Of a DNA stretch of 64,000 bases, positions 10,850 to 20,500 are shown one piece after another. The notes under the pieces were generated by a model that did no database searches, was not told the origin of the DNA, and saw only the letters and a program-made list of their open reading frames with translations. The stretch is from CAWJTV01 sp963845695. GTDB lineage: Bacteria; Planctomycetota; Planctomycetia; Isosphaerales; Isosphaeraceae. Location of the stretch: assembly GCA_963845695.1 (NCBI GenBank), contig CAWJTQ010000002.1, forward strand, positions 682,001 to 746,000, given 5' to 3'. How positions within the stretch are numbered: the first letter of the stretch is position 1; each line of letters begins with the position of its first letter. The translations under genes were made by a program, and so were the position numbers.

Positions 10850-11166
10850 GTGCCAAAGGCGAGTCGCCGTTCGACTTACGTGAGATTCTGACAAAAGGAG
10901 TCAAACTCAAGAAACTGGAATTCGAGGGCTCAGAAGAACCAGAGGATAAGCGTCTACGACGTCGCAAGGACTTCCTCGCGTTCCTGGTCAAAGACCTGCT
11001 CGCCTACGTGGTCGCCTTCGGATTCATCGGTGCCATCGGTATTTATTGCTTCGTCATCCTCCTCAAGCATGGCGCCGCTTCGGAAGAGGCCCAGAAGGTG
11101 TGGCCGATCATATCCGGCATCCTTTCCGGCATCGTAGGCATGGTCTTCGGAAGGGCTACCAAGTAG
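10846..11166 (+). CDS. Hypothetical membrane protein, 106 aa, coupled to preceding gene
   Basis: Begins at an ATG overlapping the upstream stop. The N-terminal half is charged and cytoplasmic (KLKKLEFEGSEEPEDKRLRR); two hydrophobic helices follow (LLAYVVAFGFIGAIGIYCFV and VWPIISGILSGIVGMVFG) with a short loop. No known family is recognised. Together with the upstream helical protein it makes a compact soluble-plus-membrane pair; the function cannot be assigned. Confidence 0.7.
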   Translation: MSAKGESPFDLREILTKGVKLKKLEFEGSEEPEDKRLRRRKDFLAFLVKDLLAYVVAFGFIGAIGIYCFVILLKHGAASEEAQKVWPIISGILSGIVGMVFGRATK

Positions 11167-11362
11167 GATTCCCCTCCAGCACCGCAACTCGGACGTGCCA
11201 CCCCTCCATCACCCATCTCTGAATCTCCATCATCGGAGCGATTGGCGGCGGTCCCTCCTGGGAATCGACCGGCGCGTGGTGCATAATAGGCGGTTGTTTA
11301 ACTTTCGTTGGAGGGATCGTGCATCGAGAGGTGCAGAACGAACCTTGGGAGGAGCCGGAGCG

Positions 11363-12850
11363 ATGTCGAAGACCGAGATGAATCGCCGCCAGTTCGTGGG
11401 CCGGTCCCTGGCTGCCGCCGGGGTGGGAGCCGGCTTTGCCATCAGCGGGACCAAGTCGTCGGGCCGGGTCATCGGGGCCAACGACACGGTCCGGATCGCC
11501 GTGGCCGGGCTCAATGGTCGAGGGGAGGCCCACGTGGGCGAGTTCGCGCCGATGCCGGGCGTGCAAATCGTCTACCTGGTCGATCCCGACTCCAAGACGT
11601 ACGCCAAGCGACTCAAGCAGGTCGAGCGGCTCACGAAGAACGCCGGCACGCCACCGGCGACCGCGAAGGACATCCGCCGCGTGCTCGAGGACAAGTCGGT
11701 CGACGCGGTCTCGGTCGCTACACCGAATCACTGGCATTCGCTGATCACGATCTGGGCCTGCCAGGCGGGCAAGGATGTCTACGTCGAGAAGCCGTGCAGC
11801 CACAACGTCCATGAGGGCCGGATCGCCGTCGAGGCGGCGCGACGGTACAACCGGATCGTCCAGCACGGCACCCAGGGGCGATCCAGTCTCCGCTGGGCTG
11901 AGGCCGTTGCCGCGATCCAATCGGGTCAGCTCGGCAAGCTCCTCGTCTCGCGCGCGCTGTGTTACAAATCCCGCGAGAGCATCGGCTACAAGAACAACGA
12001 CACGCCGCCCTCGAACCTCGATTACAACATCTGGCTCGGCCCGGCTCCCCGGCAGCCGTTCAATGCCAACTACGTCCATTACAACTGGCACTGGTTCTGG
12101 GACTTCGGCAACGGTGACATCGGCAATCAGGGCGTCCACCAGATGGACATCGCCCGATGGCTGATCCCGACCAGCTCCTCCGGCGGCGCAACCTTCCCCA
12201 AGACCGTGTTCAGTCTCGGCGGCCGGTTCGGCTACAAGGACCAGGGGCAGACTCCCAACACCCAGATCTCGGTCATGGACTTCGGCGACACCCAGCTCAT
12301 CTTCGAGGTCCGCGGACTGCCGACCGCCCCCTTCCATGGCATGAAGGATGGTGTCGGCAACATCGCCCACCTCGAAGCCGGCACCCTCGTGGACGGAAAG
12401 TTCTATCCCAAGGGGAAGAGCGAGGCGATTCCGCTGTCCAAGGTCGTCAAGGTCGAGGTCAAGCGTGGACCGGGTCGCGGCCACTTCGGCAACTTCATCG
12501 CCGCGGTACGGAGCCGCAAGGCCGAGGAGCTCAATGCCGACATCCTCGAAGGGCATTACTCCGCCGCACTCTGCCACCTGGCCAACATCTCCTACCGGCT
12601 GGGAGAGGAGGTCCCCTTCAGCAAGTCGAGCCAGTCCTTCGGCGATGACAAGGCGGCTTGCGAGACGCTCGACCGCATGGAAGAGCATCTCAGGGAAAAT
12701 AAGGTCGCGCTCGACGGCCTGAAGTATCGCCTCGGCCGCAAGCTCACCTTCGACGCGGCGACCGAGTCGTTCGTCGGCGACTCCCAGGCCAATCACCTCC
12801 TGACTCGTGCCTACCGCGAACCATTCGTGGTGCCCGATCGGATCGTCTGA
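11363..12850 (+). CDS. Gfo/Idh/MocA family NAD(P)-dependent oxidoreductase, Tat-exported
   Basis: Dehydrogenase of the Gfo/Idh/MocA family (495 aa), acting on sugars or inositol-like substrates. The start is the ATG at 11363 with GGGAGGAG upstream. A Tat signal (MNRRQFVGRSLAAAGVGAG) indicates export after folding with cofactor, as is common for planctomycete members. The Rossmann segment is VRIAVAGLNGRGEAHVGEF, the conserved catalytic-domain motif is VYVEKPCSHNVHEGRIA, and HYNWHWFWDFGNGDIGNQGV with HQMDIARW is typical of this subfamily. No interruption. It stands alone, followed by a strong terminator. Confidence 0.9.
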   Translation: MSKTEMNRRQFVGRSLAAAGVGAGFAISGTKSSGRVIGANDTVRIAVAGLNGRGEAHVGEFAPMPGVQIVYLVDPDSKTYAKRLKQVERLTKNAGTPPATAKDIRRVLEDKSVDAVSVATPNHWHSLITIWACQAGKDVYVEKPCSHNVHEGRIAVEAARRYNRIVQHGTQGRSSLRWAEAVAAIQSGQLGKLLVSRALCYKSRESIGYKNNDTPPSNLDYNIWLGPAPRQPFNANYVHYNWHWFWDFGNGDIGNQGVHQMDIARWLIPTSSSGGATFPKTVFSLGGRFGYKDQGQTPNTQISVMDFGDTQLIFEVRGLPTAPFHGMKDGVGNIAHLEAGTLVDGKFYPKGKSEAIPLSKVVKVEVKRGPGRGHFGNFIAAVRSRKAEELNADILEGHYSAALCHLANISYRLGEEVPFSKSSQSFGDDKAACETLDRMEEHLRENKVALDGLKYRLGRKLTFDAATESFVGDSQANHLLTRAYREPFVVPDRIV

Positions 12851-12876
12851 GGATCTCGCTGGCCACGCTCGGAAAG

Positions 12877-12920
12877 ACGCCTCCCCGGCCGGTGTCGGTC
12901 GGGGAGGCGTTCGTTTTTTT
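12877..12920 (+). terminator. Rho-independent terminator of the oxidoreductase gene
   Basis: An 11-bp perfect stem (ACGCCTCCCCG at 12877-12887 with CGGGGAGGCGT at 12900-12910), a 12-nt loop and a trailing TCGTTTTTTT. It lies 26 nt after the stop. This is the clearest intrinsic terminator in the window. Confidence 0.85.
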
Positions 12921-13163
12921 GCGCGCCCCTGACGAACGTGACCTCATCGCGGGACCGATGGACTCGATCGCAGAACGATTGAGTAGAACCCGCTCAAGGG
13001 TCGATGCGAATACACCCCCAGGCCCTCAATTCGCACGCAAAAAACGCGGTCGGACATATGTTTCCGAAGGCTGATCCGGACCAGATGTTGCCCAGCAGCA
13101 CGACATATGTCCGGATCAAAGGGGCAGCCACAAATCAGCCCAGGCCACGCCCTGGGATCCCGT

Positions 13164-13399
13164 TGTTCCAGAAGCCATTTGAGCCCCCGAATGGGGGCGT
13201 CAGGACGTAGCCAGGGGCGTGAGCCCCTGGACCGGTCCAGACCGCCAAACCCACCGCGGCGCCCCGACCCAAGTCCGGGCATCGCCCGGACTTGGGTCGG
13301 GCGCCGCGGTGAAAAAGGCCGAGGTTGTTTTGGCGATTCTCACACCAGGGGCTGACGCCCCTGGCTACGTCCTGACGCCCCTCCGGGGCTCTTGGAACA
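13164..13399. repeat. Composite palindromic repeat (family B) around a long hairpin
   Basis: Two inverted arms, 13164-13230 beginning TGTTCCAGAAGCC and 13333-13399 ending GGCTCTTGGAACA, share the core GGGGCGTCAGGACGTAGCCA with few differences. Between them lies a nearly perfect 27-bp hairpin at 13253-13310 with a 3-nt loop (ATC). A related single copy occurs at 28735-28795. There are no coding capacity and no flanking target duplications that I can see. Confidence 0.8.
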
Positions 13400-13409
13400 G
13401 GCGCTGAGT

Positions 13410-13475
13410 TCCGGCGGGGATCCGCAATCCACTCGCTGGCGCTTCGAGCTCGTATCAGCCGTCTGCCACGCAAGT
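13410..13475. repeat. Half copy of palindromic repeat family A
   Basis: About 65 nt from TTCCGGCGGGGATCC through CTCGCTGGCGCTTCGAGCTC to TCAGCCGTCTGCC matches the right-hand part of the copy at 50994-51060 with scattered substitutions. The left palindrome arm is missing; the sequence instead joins the end of the family B composite at about 13399. Confidence 0.75.
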
Positions 13476-13671
13476 GTTAGTCGCTCGAGTCGATGCCGAC
13501 GCCGTCCACGAGTCCCTCCCGATTCGACTCAACATCCTGGGAGGTCAATCTGCGAAATCACAAGAATGAGTGTTAGGTTGGGCAAGGAGTCGAGGTACAT
13601 TCCGTGAGCCATCTTCCCATTTGTCGCAAATCTATGCATGACCATCGACGGAGCCGGCCAAGGGGTTGCCA

Positions 13672-16600
13672 ATGATGACCGCGTGTCCCAGCGACCAGGG
13701 ACTCCAGTGCCTTCTGAATGAAGAGCTCGACGGAGCCGCCGAAGTGGAGATCGTCGCCCATATCGAATCCTGCGCGAGACTGTCAGGATCGGCTCGATGA
13801 TCTGACGAGGTACGCGGAGTTGCATCCCTCGTGGCTCGTATCTCCGGGGGTACAGACGGCGGCGGGCGGACTGCCTCCGAACACAGGGCGACCCGAGGAC
13901 AATCCGAACGCCGGCGCTCGTCATCATTCGGCACCAGGCATTGAGCCGGACCTCACCGTGGATCTCGCCCGGAGCGCTGAGACGCCAACCCAGAGCGATC
14001 CGACGCCAACCGATCGGGACTGTCCCGATCGTCCCTCGGCCCGAACGGAGACCGATCCCCAGCAGCCGCCCGATCCGGGAAAAACCCTCGAGGCGAAGTC
14101 CGAATCGATCCTTGATGCTGGGGTTACCACGGACGTCATCCCACGAATCCCAATCGAGCCAATCCGCGCCGGGAGGATTGATGCCGACGCGACTGACGAT
14201 GAAGGTGGTCTCAACGGCGACCGGACGTTGTCGCAGAGCGGTCTTACCCCCTGGCCCGCCCAGGTGAGTCCGGATCCATCCCGTACCGGCGAACCGAAGA
14301 TTCCCGGTTACGAAATCCTCGGGAAGCTCGGCGAGGGGGGGATGGGCATCGTCTACAAGGCCCGACAGCAGGGCCTGAATCGGCTGGTCGGCGCTCAAGA
14401 TGATCGTGGGCGGAAGCCAGGCGCGGAGCGATCTGCTGGCCCGGTTCCGCGTCGAGGCCGAGGCGGTCGCCCGGCTCCGGCACCCGAACATCTTGCAGAT
14501 CTACGACATCGGCGAGGTCGACGGCCTGCCGTTCGTATCGCTGGAGCTGCTCGAGGGCGGGGACCTCGACGATCGGCTGGCGGGCACGCCCCAGCCCGGC
14601 CGGTCGGGAGCCGAGCTGATGGCCACGCTGGCCCGGGCCGTCCATGCGGCCCATGAGGCCGGGATCATCCACCGCGACCTCAAGCCGTCCAATATCTTGT
14701 TCAACGATGAGGGCACTCCCAAGATCACCGACTTCGGCCTGGCCAAGCGGCTGGAATCGGACAGCCGGCAGACCGAGACCGGCCAGATCATGGGTACGCC
14801 CGGCTACATGGCCCCCGAACAGGCCCGCGGGCACACCAGGGACGTCGGACCGGCCGCGGATATCTACGCCCTGGGCGCGATCCTCTACCAGGTCCTGACC
14901 GGGCGTCCTCCGTTCGTGGGCGAGACGCCGATGGAGACCGTCCGCCAGGCCATCGACGACGACCCGGTGCCGCCGTCGCGGTTGGTCCCGCGCGTGCCGC
15001 GCGACCTGGTGACCATCTGCCTGAAATGCCTGCAAAAGGACCCGAAGAAGCGATACGTCTCCGCCCAGGACCTTGCCGGCGACCTGGATCGCTATCGCAA
15101 CGGTGACACGATCCAGGGCGCGGCGGACTCCGGCCTGGGAGCGCGGGTGGAAATGGGCGAGACGGCGGCCCGGCCAGGCGATGGCGGCGGCCATCGGCCT
15201 CCTGATCTTGCTCGGTTCCATCTGGGGATCCCTTGACTACGTCGGCCGGAGAAACGACCACCTCGTCCAGGAACAGAACCGGGGCGTGGCCTTGCTGGCT
15301 CGGCTCGACAAGCCGAACGATCGGGAACAGCTCAAGGGCTTGGAAGTCGAGTCCGGCGACGTTCGTTCGCGACGTCAAGGACGAGCCCAAACTGGAGCTG
15401 ATTTCGGCACAGGTTGCCGCAAAGCGGGCCTGGGTTCTCGACCAGCTCCGGATCATCAACGAGCGCGAGGACGCGGCAGAACGCGATCGCCGGGAGCGAA
15501 TCCGGTTCGCCAGGTTCCTGGAGTTGCGACAGAACGCCCAGTTGCTGGCGACGCTCACCGGCGATCAGCTCTCGGCGAACCCTACGGAGAAGCTCCGCGC
15601 CTCGGCCCATGAGGCGCTGGCCCTTTATGCCCAGGATTCCCGGGCTTCCGACGCCGACTGGGCCCTGACGGATGCCTTGCCGCGTGCAATCTCACCCGCC
15701 GAACTGGCCCGGCTCCGCGAGGGTTGCTACGACTTGCTGCTGATCCTGTCGCAGGCGGCGCCGCCGGCGGAGGGCCTGAGGATCCTCGATCGGGCGGTCC
15801 AGCTCCACCCGCAGTTGACCGCATCGTATCACCTCCGCCGCGCCGACTGTCTCGACCGCGCCGGCGACCGTGTGGGCCGGGACCGCGAGATTCAGGCCGC
15901 CCGGACACTCCGGCCGTCGACCCCGCTCGATTACTTCCTGAACGGCCGGGAGCTGGTCGTCCGCCGCGACTTCGACGAGGCGATCCGGTCCCTCGACCGG
16001 GCCCTCCAGCTCGATCCCGATCAGACGTCCGCCCATCTCTTGCTGGCAGTCTGCGACCTCGCCATCCAGCCGAAGCGATTGCGCGAGGCGATCATCAGCC
16101 TGAGCGCCTGCGTCCGGGCCAATCCGGGCGTGGTGGGCCTCTACCTGCTGCGCGCCTCGGCGTATGGGGAGGAAGGCAACCAGGCCCTGGCCCGGATCGT
16201 CGCGGGCCGGACGGGCGACCAGGACGCCGCGCGTTGGAAACAAAAGGCAATCGAGGCATTCGAGGCCGCCGAGGTCGATTTCGGCCAAGCCCTGGGATTG
16301 GAGCGCGGCGACGATCTCCGTTATGGACTGCTGACCCACCGCGCCCTGCTCCGCTTGCGGGCGGATCGCCTCGATGAGGCGATGGCCGACCTGCACGCCG
16401 CGATCCGCCTGCGGCCGGACGCTTATCAGGCCCACACCACGATGGCTCAGGTCTTCCAGCGTCAGGAGCGGCTGGACGACGCCTTCGCGGCGTTCGGCCG
16501 CGCGATCGGCTGTCGTCCCGAACCGCCCGTGCTGGCCGGGCTCTATCGCAGCCGCGCCTTGCTGCACGCCACGCGCCGGGAATCAGCCCGGCCCAGCAAG

Positions 16601-17592
16601 AATCGGCGCTCCACGACCTGGCCGAGTCGATCCGCCTGGAGCCGGATCCGGTCCTGAAGGCCGGCGATCACGTCTCGCGAGCCCGTCTCCTCTTCCGTGC
16701 CCACCGTGCGACGGAATCCCTCGCCGACTGCAACGCTGCAATTGCCTTGGTCCCCCTCGATCCCGAAGCCCATCGCGTCCGGATCGCGACCTTGATGGAC
16801 CTGAAGCGGTTCGACGACGTGCTCGCCTCGGCCGACGCCTACCTCGCCCGGGGCAAGCCGGTCGTGGAAGTCATGGAGATCCGCGGCCTGGCCCGGGTGG
16901 CGCGCAAGGACCATGCCGGCGCGATCACCGACTTTACCCGGGCCCTCGACCTCACGGCCGAAACCGAGCCGGCCCAGCGCAGCCGGCTCCTGAACCGGCG
17001 AGGCTGGGCTTACCAGTACGCCGACGCACCTCGGTTGGCCCGAACCGACTTTGAGGAATCGCTCCGCCTGGAGCCGAACCAGTCCGACGCCTACAGCGGC
17101 CGGGGCCTGGCTCTCATCCGGCTCGGTGAGTGGCGTACCGCCGTCGCCGACGCCGAGGCCGGCATCCGTCACGTCCACGCGGCCGATGCCGGCTCGACCA
17201 GCGAGGACGCGGCCGCGGCGCAGGTCCAGGCCCTCTTCAACGCCGCGAGGATCTACGCCCAGGCCGTCGAGTTCGCAGCCCGGGACGTCAGCCGGGAGGG
17301 TGAACGGGCCGTGTCACTCTATCGCCAGTATCGCAACCGAGCCCTGGACCTCCTCGACGAGGCCCTCAAACAGGAACCCGACCCGGCTCGCCGGACGGAG
17401 ATCCTCAACGACCCCGCGTTGCGGCCGCTCCGCCTGCGAACTGCCCCGCGCAGCAACCGCGTTTCACATACGAGCCCGACGCGCCAGCGAGTGAATGCAT
17501 GCTCCTCACTGGAATTCACTCGCTGGCGCGTCGGGCTCGTATGCTCCTTCCAGCCCGACCTACGTGGCACCGTTGTCCCGCCTGGAGCGTGA
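13672..17592 (+). CDS. Membrane Ser/Thr protein kinase with TPR domain, multiple frameshifts
   Basis: Receptor-like Hanks-type Ser/Thr kinase read across about five frameshifts (near 13787, 14392, 15118, 15360 and 16590). The start is ATG 13672 after AAGGGG. Order: an N-terminal zinc-finger-like segment (His-x3-Cys-x2-Cys, HIESCARCQ once the slip is corrected); a Pro/Asp-rich linker; the kinase domain with glycine loop LGEGGMGIVYKARQQG, catalytic Lys in ALKMIVGG, HRDLKPSNILFNDEG, DFGLAKRL and GTPGYMAPEQARGH; one transmembrane helix (AAAIGLLILLGSIWGSLDY); then some eight TPR-like repeats (for example DYFLNGRELVVRRDFDEAI; DQTSAHLLLAVCDL). All catalytic residues are present. The last roughly 35 codons read through a palindromic repeat. 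It may sense envelope signals through the TPR part; the targets are unknown. Confidence 0.8.
17467..17543. repeat. Palindromic repeat family A, intact copy with 30-bp arms
   Basis: A perfect 30-bp inverted repeat (17467-17496 and 17514-17543, starting CATACGAGCCCGACGCGCCA) with a 17-nt loop. Related copies are at 50968-51040 and, as a half, at 13410-13475. The copy lies inside the 3' end of the kinase reading frame. Confidence 0.9.
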
Positions 17593-17594
17593 CC

Positions 17595-20500
17595 ATGACC
17601 ACCATCCTGAAGCCGCAAAGACCGCGCAAGAACCGACTGCGAGCCGATTGCCCCTTCCCAGCCTGGCGCCGGTCGAGACCGCGCCTCGAGTGGATGGAAG
17701 ACCGCACTCTGCTCTCGACCTTCCTGGTCACCGACACCGCCGACAGCGGCCCCGGCTCGCTCCGCCAGGCGATCCTCGAATCCAACATCGCGACGGCCTC
17801 AACCAACACGATCGACTTCAACGTCCCCGGTTCCGGCGTGCAGACGATCGCCCCGCTCTCGCCCTTGCCGGCGATCACCGGCCCGGTCCTGATCGACGGC
17901 GAGTCCCAGCCGGGCTACGACGGTACGCCGACGATCGAGCTGAGCGGCTCTGCTCGTTCGTCCACCGGTTACTACTATTCTCCAGCAAGCGTGGACGGCC
18001 TGACCATCACCGGCCCGGATGTGACCGTGAGAGGGCTCGACATCAGCGCTTTCTCCAGCGGTGCGGGAATCCACATCGAGGGGACCGGCGCGACCGGCGT
18101 CTGGGTCTACGGCGACTTCCTGGGCACCAACCCGACCGGCACGGCGACCCAGCAATCTTGGACCTTCGCCAACAACTACGGCGTCGAGATCGACGACGGT
18201 GCCCATGACAACCTCATCGGGACCAATGGCGACGGCGTCAACGACGCGGCCGAACGGAACCTGATCAGCAACAACTCGAGCGCGGGCGTGTTCATCGAAG
18301 GCCCGGGGACCGACGGCAACGCGGTGGCGGGCAATTTCATCGGCACCACGGTCACGGGAGACACTGCGCCTGGGGAATGGTTCGACGAATTACTATTACG
18401 ATACGGGTACGGGGAATGTCCGCATGTCGGCGTCCGGCGCCGGTGTGATGATCAAGGGAGGAGCCTGCGACAACCGGATCGGGACCCATGGCGCGAGCCT
18501 CGACGATGCCGGCGAGCGCAATGTGATCTCGGCCAACGTCACCAACGTCAACATCGAGGGTGCCGGGACCAGCGGGAACATCGTCGCGGGGAACTTCATC
18601 GGCACGGTCGCGGACGGGACCGCGGCGATGCCCCACCAGCAGGGTGACGGCCTGTTCGAAGACGGCGTCGAGCTGGGGAACGGGGCCTCGTCGAACTGGA
18701 TCGGAGTCAACCCAGTCGGTGGCACGGACCTGGCCGCCGAGCGCAACGTCATCTCCGGCAACGGCACCAACGGCATCGAGATCAGCGGGGGGTCGGCGGA
18801 CAATGTCGTCGCCGGTGACCTGATCGGGACGGACCTCACCGGCACCGTCGTCATCGGCAACGCGAAGGCGGGCGTCGCGATCGATCAGGATTCCCCCGGC
18901 AACACGATCGGCGGGACGTCGGCGCTCGCCGGCAACCTCATCACCGGCAACGACGGTCCGGGGGTCGTCGTCACGGGGAATACGTCCATCGGGAACGCGA
19001 TCACGGGCGACCGGATCTTCGCCAATACGGGGCAGGCCATCGATCTGGGCGACGATGGCGTCAGCCCGAACGCCGCCTCACCCGGCCAGGGCCCGAACGA
19101 CTTCCAGGACTACCCGATCATCGCACCCGCTCCCGGTGGCGGATACGTGGGCACGCTCTCGGACAGCGAACCAGATACGACCTTCCTGATCCAGGTCTAC
19201 GCCAGCGCCGGCATCGGGCCGGGCGGGGCCGGCGAGCTGGAGGATCCCCTGGGATCGCTGGAGGTCACGACCGACGCGACCGGACAGGCGACGTTCGCCG
19301 TCCCCTCCACGGCGCCGGCCGGTCTGCCGTTCCTCACGGCGACGGCGACCGACCCGCAGGGGAACACCTCCGAGGCCTCATCCTGGCTCCCGGGCGGATT
19401 CCAGGCTCAATCGGAAGTCATCCGATTGGCGCCCGGTCAGACATTGAGCGTCGTCGGACCGGCCTCGGGCGACATCATCGCCTTGCAGGATTCCATCGGC
19501 GCCGCGTCGAACCCGCCTTGGATCCTGACGCTGACCGTCTCGACGGGCACCTTGACGCTCTCGAGCACCGCCGGCCTGGTCGGATCGGGCGATGGCACGA
19601 GCTCCCTCTACTACAGCGGCACCCTCTCGGCGCTCGACGCCGCCCTCGACGGCATGACCTACACGACTCCTCAGGACTACGAGGGAAGTACGACCGTGAG
19701 CGTGCGGGCCTACTCCGCCCTCAACATGATCGAGGGCCGGTTCACGATCACCTCGGGAGTCTTCTTCGTGACCACGACGGCCGACGCCGGTCCGGGCTCG
19801 CTCCGCCAGGCGATCCTGGATTCCAACGTCGCGACCGGCGGGACGAACACGATCGACTTCGCCATCCCCGGGACCGGGGTGCGGACCATCGACACGGCCT
19901 CGGCCCTGCCGGAGAGCATCAATCCGCTGCTCATCGACGGCACTACGCAGCCGGGCTACTCCGGCACGGCGCTCATCGCCGTCGCCGGCCAGGGGGCCGG
20001 GGATGCCGATCCCTTGACCGTCGGCCCGGATGTCACGCTCCGAGGGCTGGTGGTCCAGGGCTACGCGTTCCCGGGCGGGACCGGCACGACGATACTCACG
20101 GTCAAGTCGGTCCCGTTCCCGCAGGCCCAGGGAGGCATCGCCACGTACCCGTTCGTGGCCGCCGGGAGCGGGGAGATCGTGGCGACCGTCCAGGCCGTAG
20201 GGACCATCACGACCCTCTCGCTGCTCGATGCCGAGGGACACGTCCTGATGCAGAGCGACGGCCAGTCGACGGCCGTCCCCGCCGACGTGATCGACCTCTA
20301 CATCGCGGCCGGCACCTACACGCTCCAGGTCCAGGGCACCGGCAGCGGGTCGTTCACATTGATGGCCATGATGATGCCTTCGGCAACCGCGCGTCAAGCT
20401 CCTGCCCGTCGGGGACAATCCCGATGCCCTCGCGACCGGAGACTTCAACGGCGACGGAAAACTCGACCTGGCCGTCGCGAATGAGAACTCGGACACCGTC

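Larger units (their letters stand above)
12921..13671. other. Intergenic region made largely of palindromic repeats
   Basis: Open frames here lack codon structure and are explained by palindromes. From 13164 to 13399 there is a large composite inverted repeat, and from about 13410 to 13475 a partial copy of a second repeat family. The segment 13476-13660 is lower in GC and leads into the kinase gene with AAGGGG just before its start codon; its promoter probably lies here. Confidence 0.6.

Noticed and set aside
11156..12796. A 546-codon minus-strand open frame
   Set aside because: Shadow of the Gfo/Idh/MocA gene, which has a ribosome site, Tat signal and terminator on the plus strand.
13718..17592. 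Reading the kinase as a decayed pseudogene
   Set aside because: Glycine loop, catalytic Lys, HRDLKPSN, DFG and APE motifs are all intact between slips, which fits indel errors better than long decay; it remains unproven.
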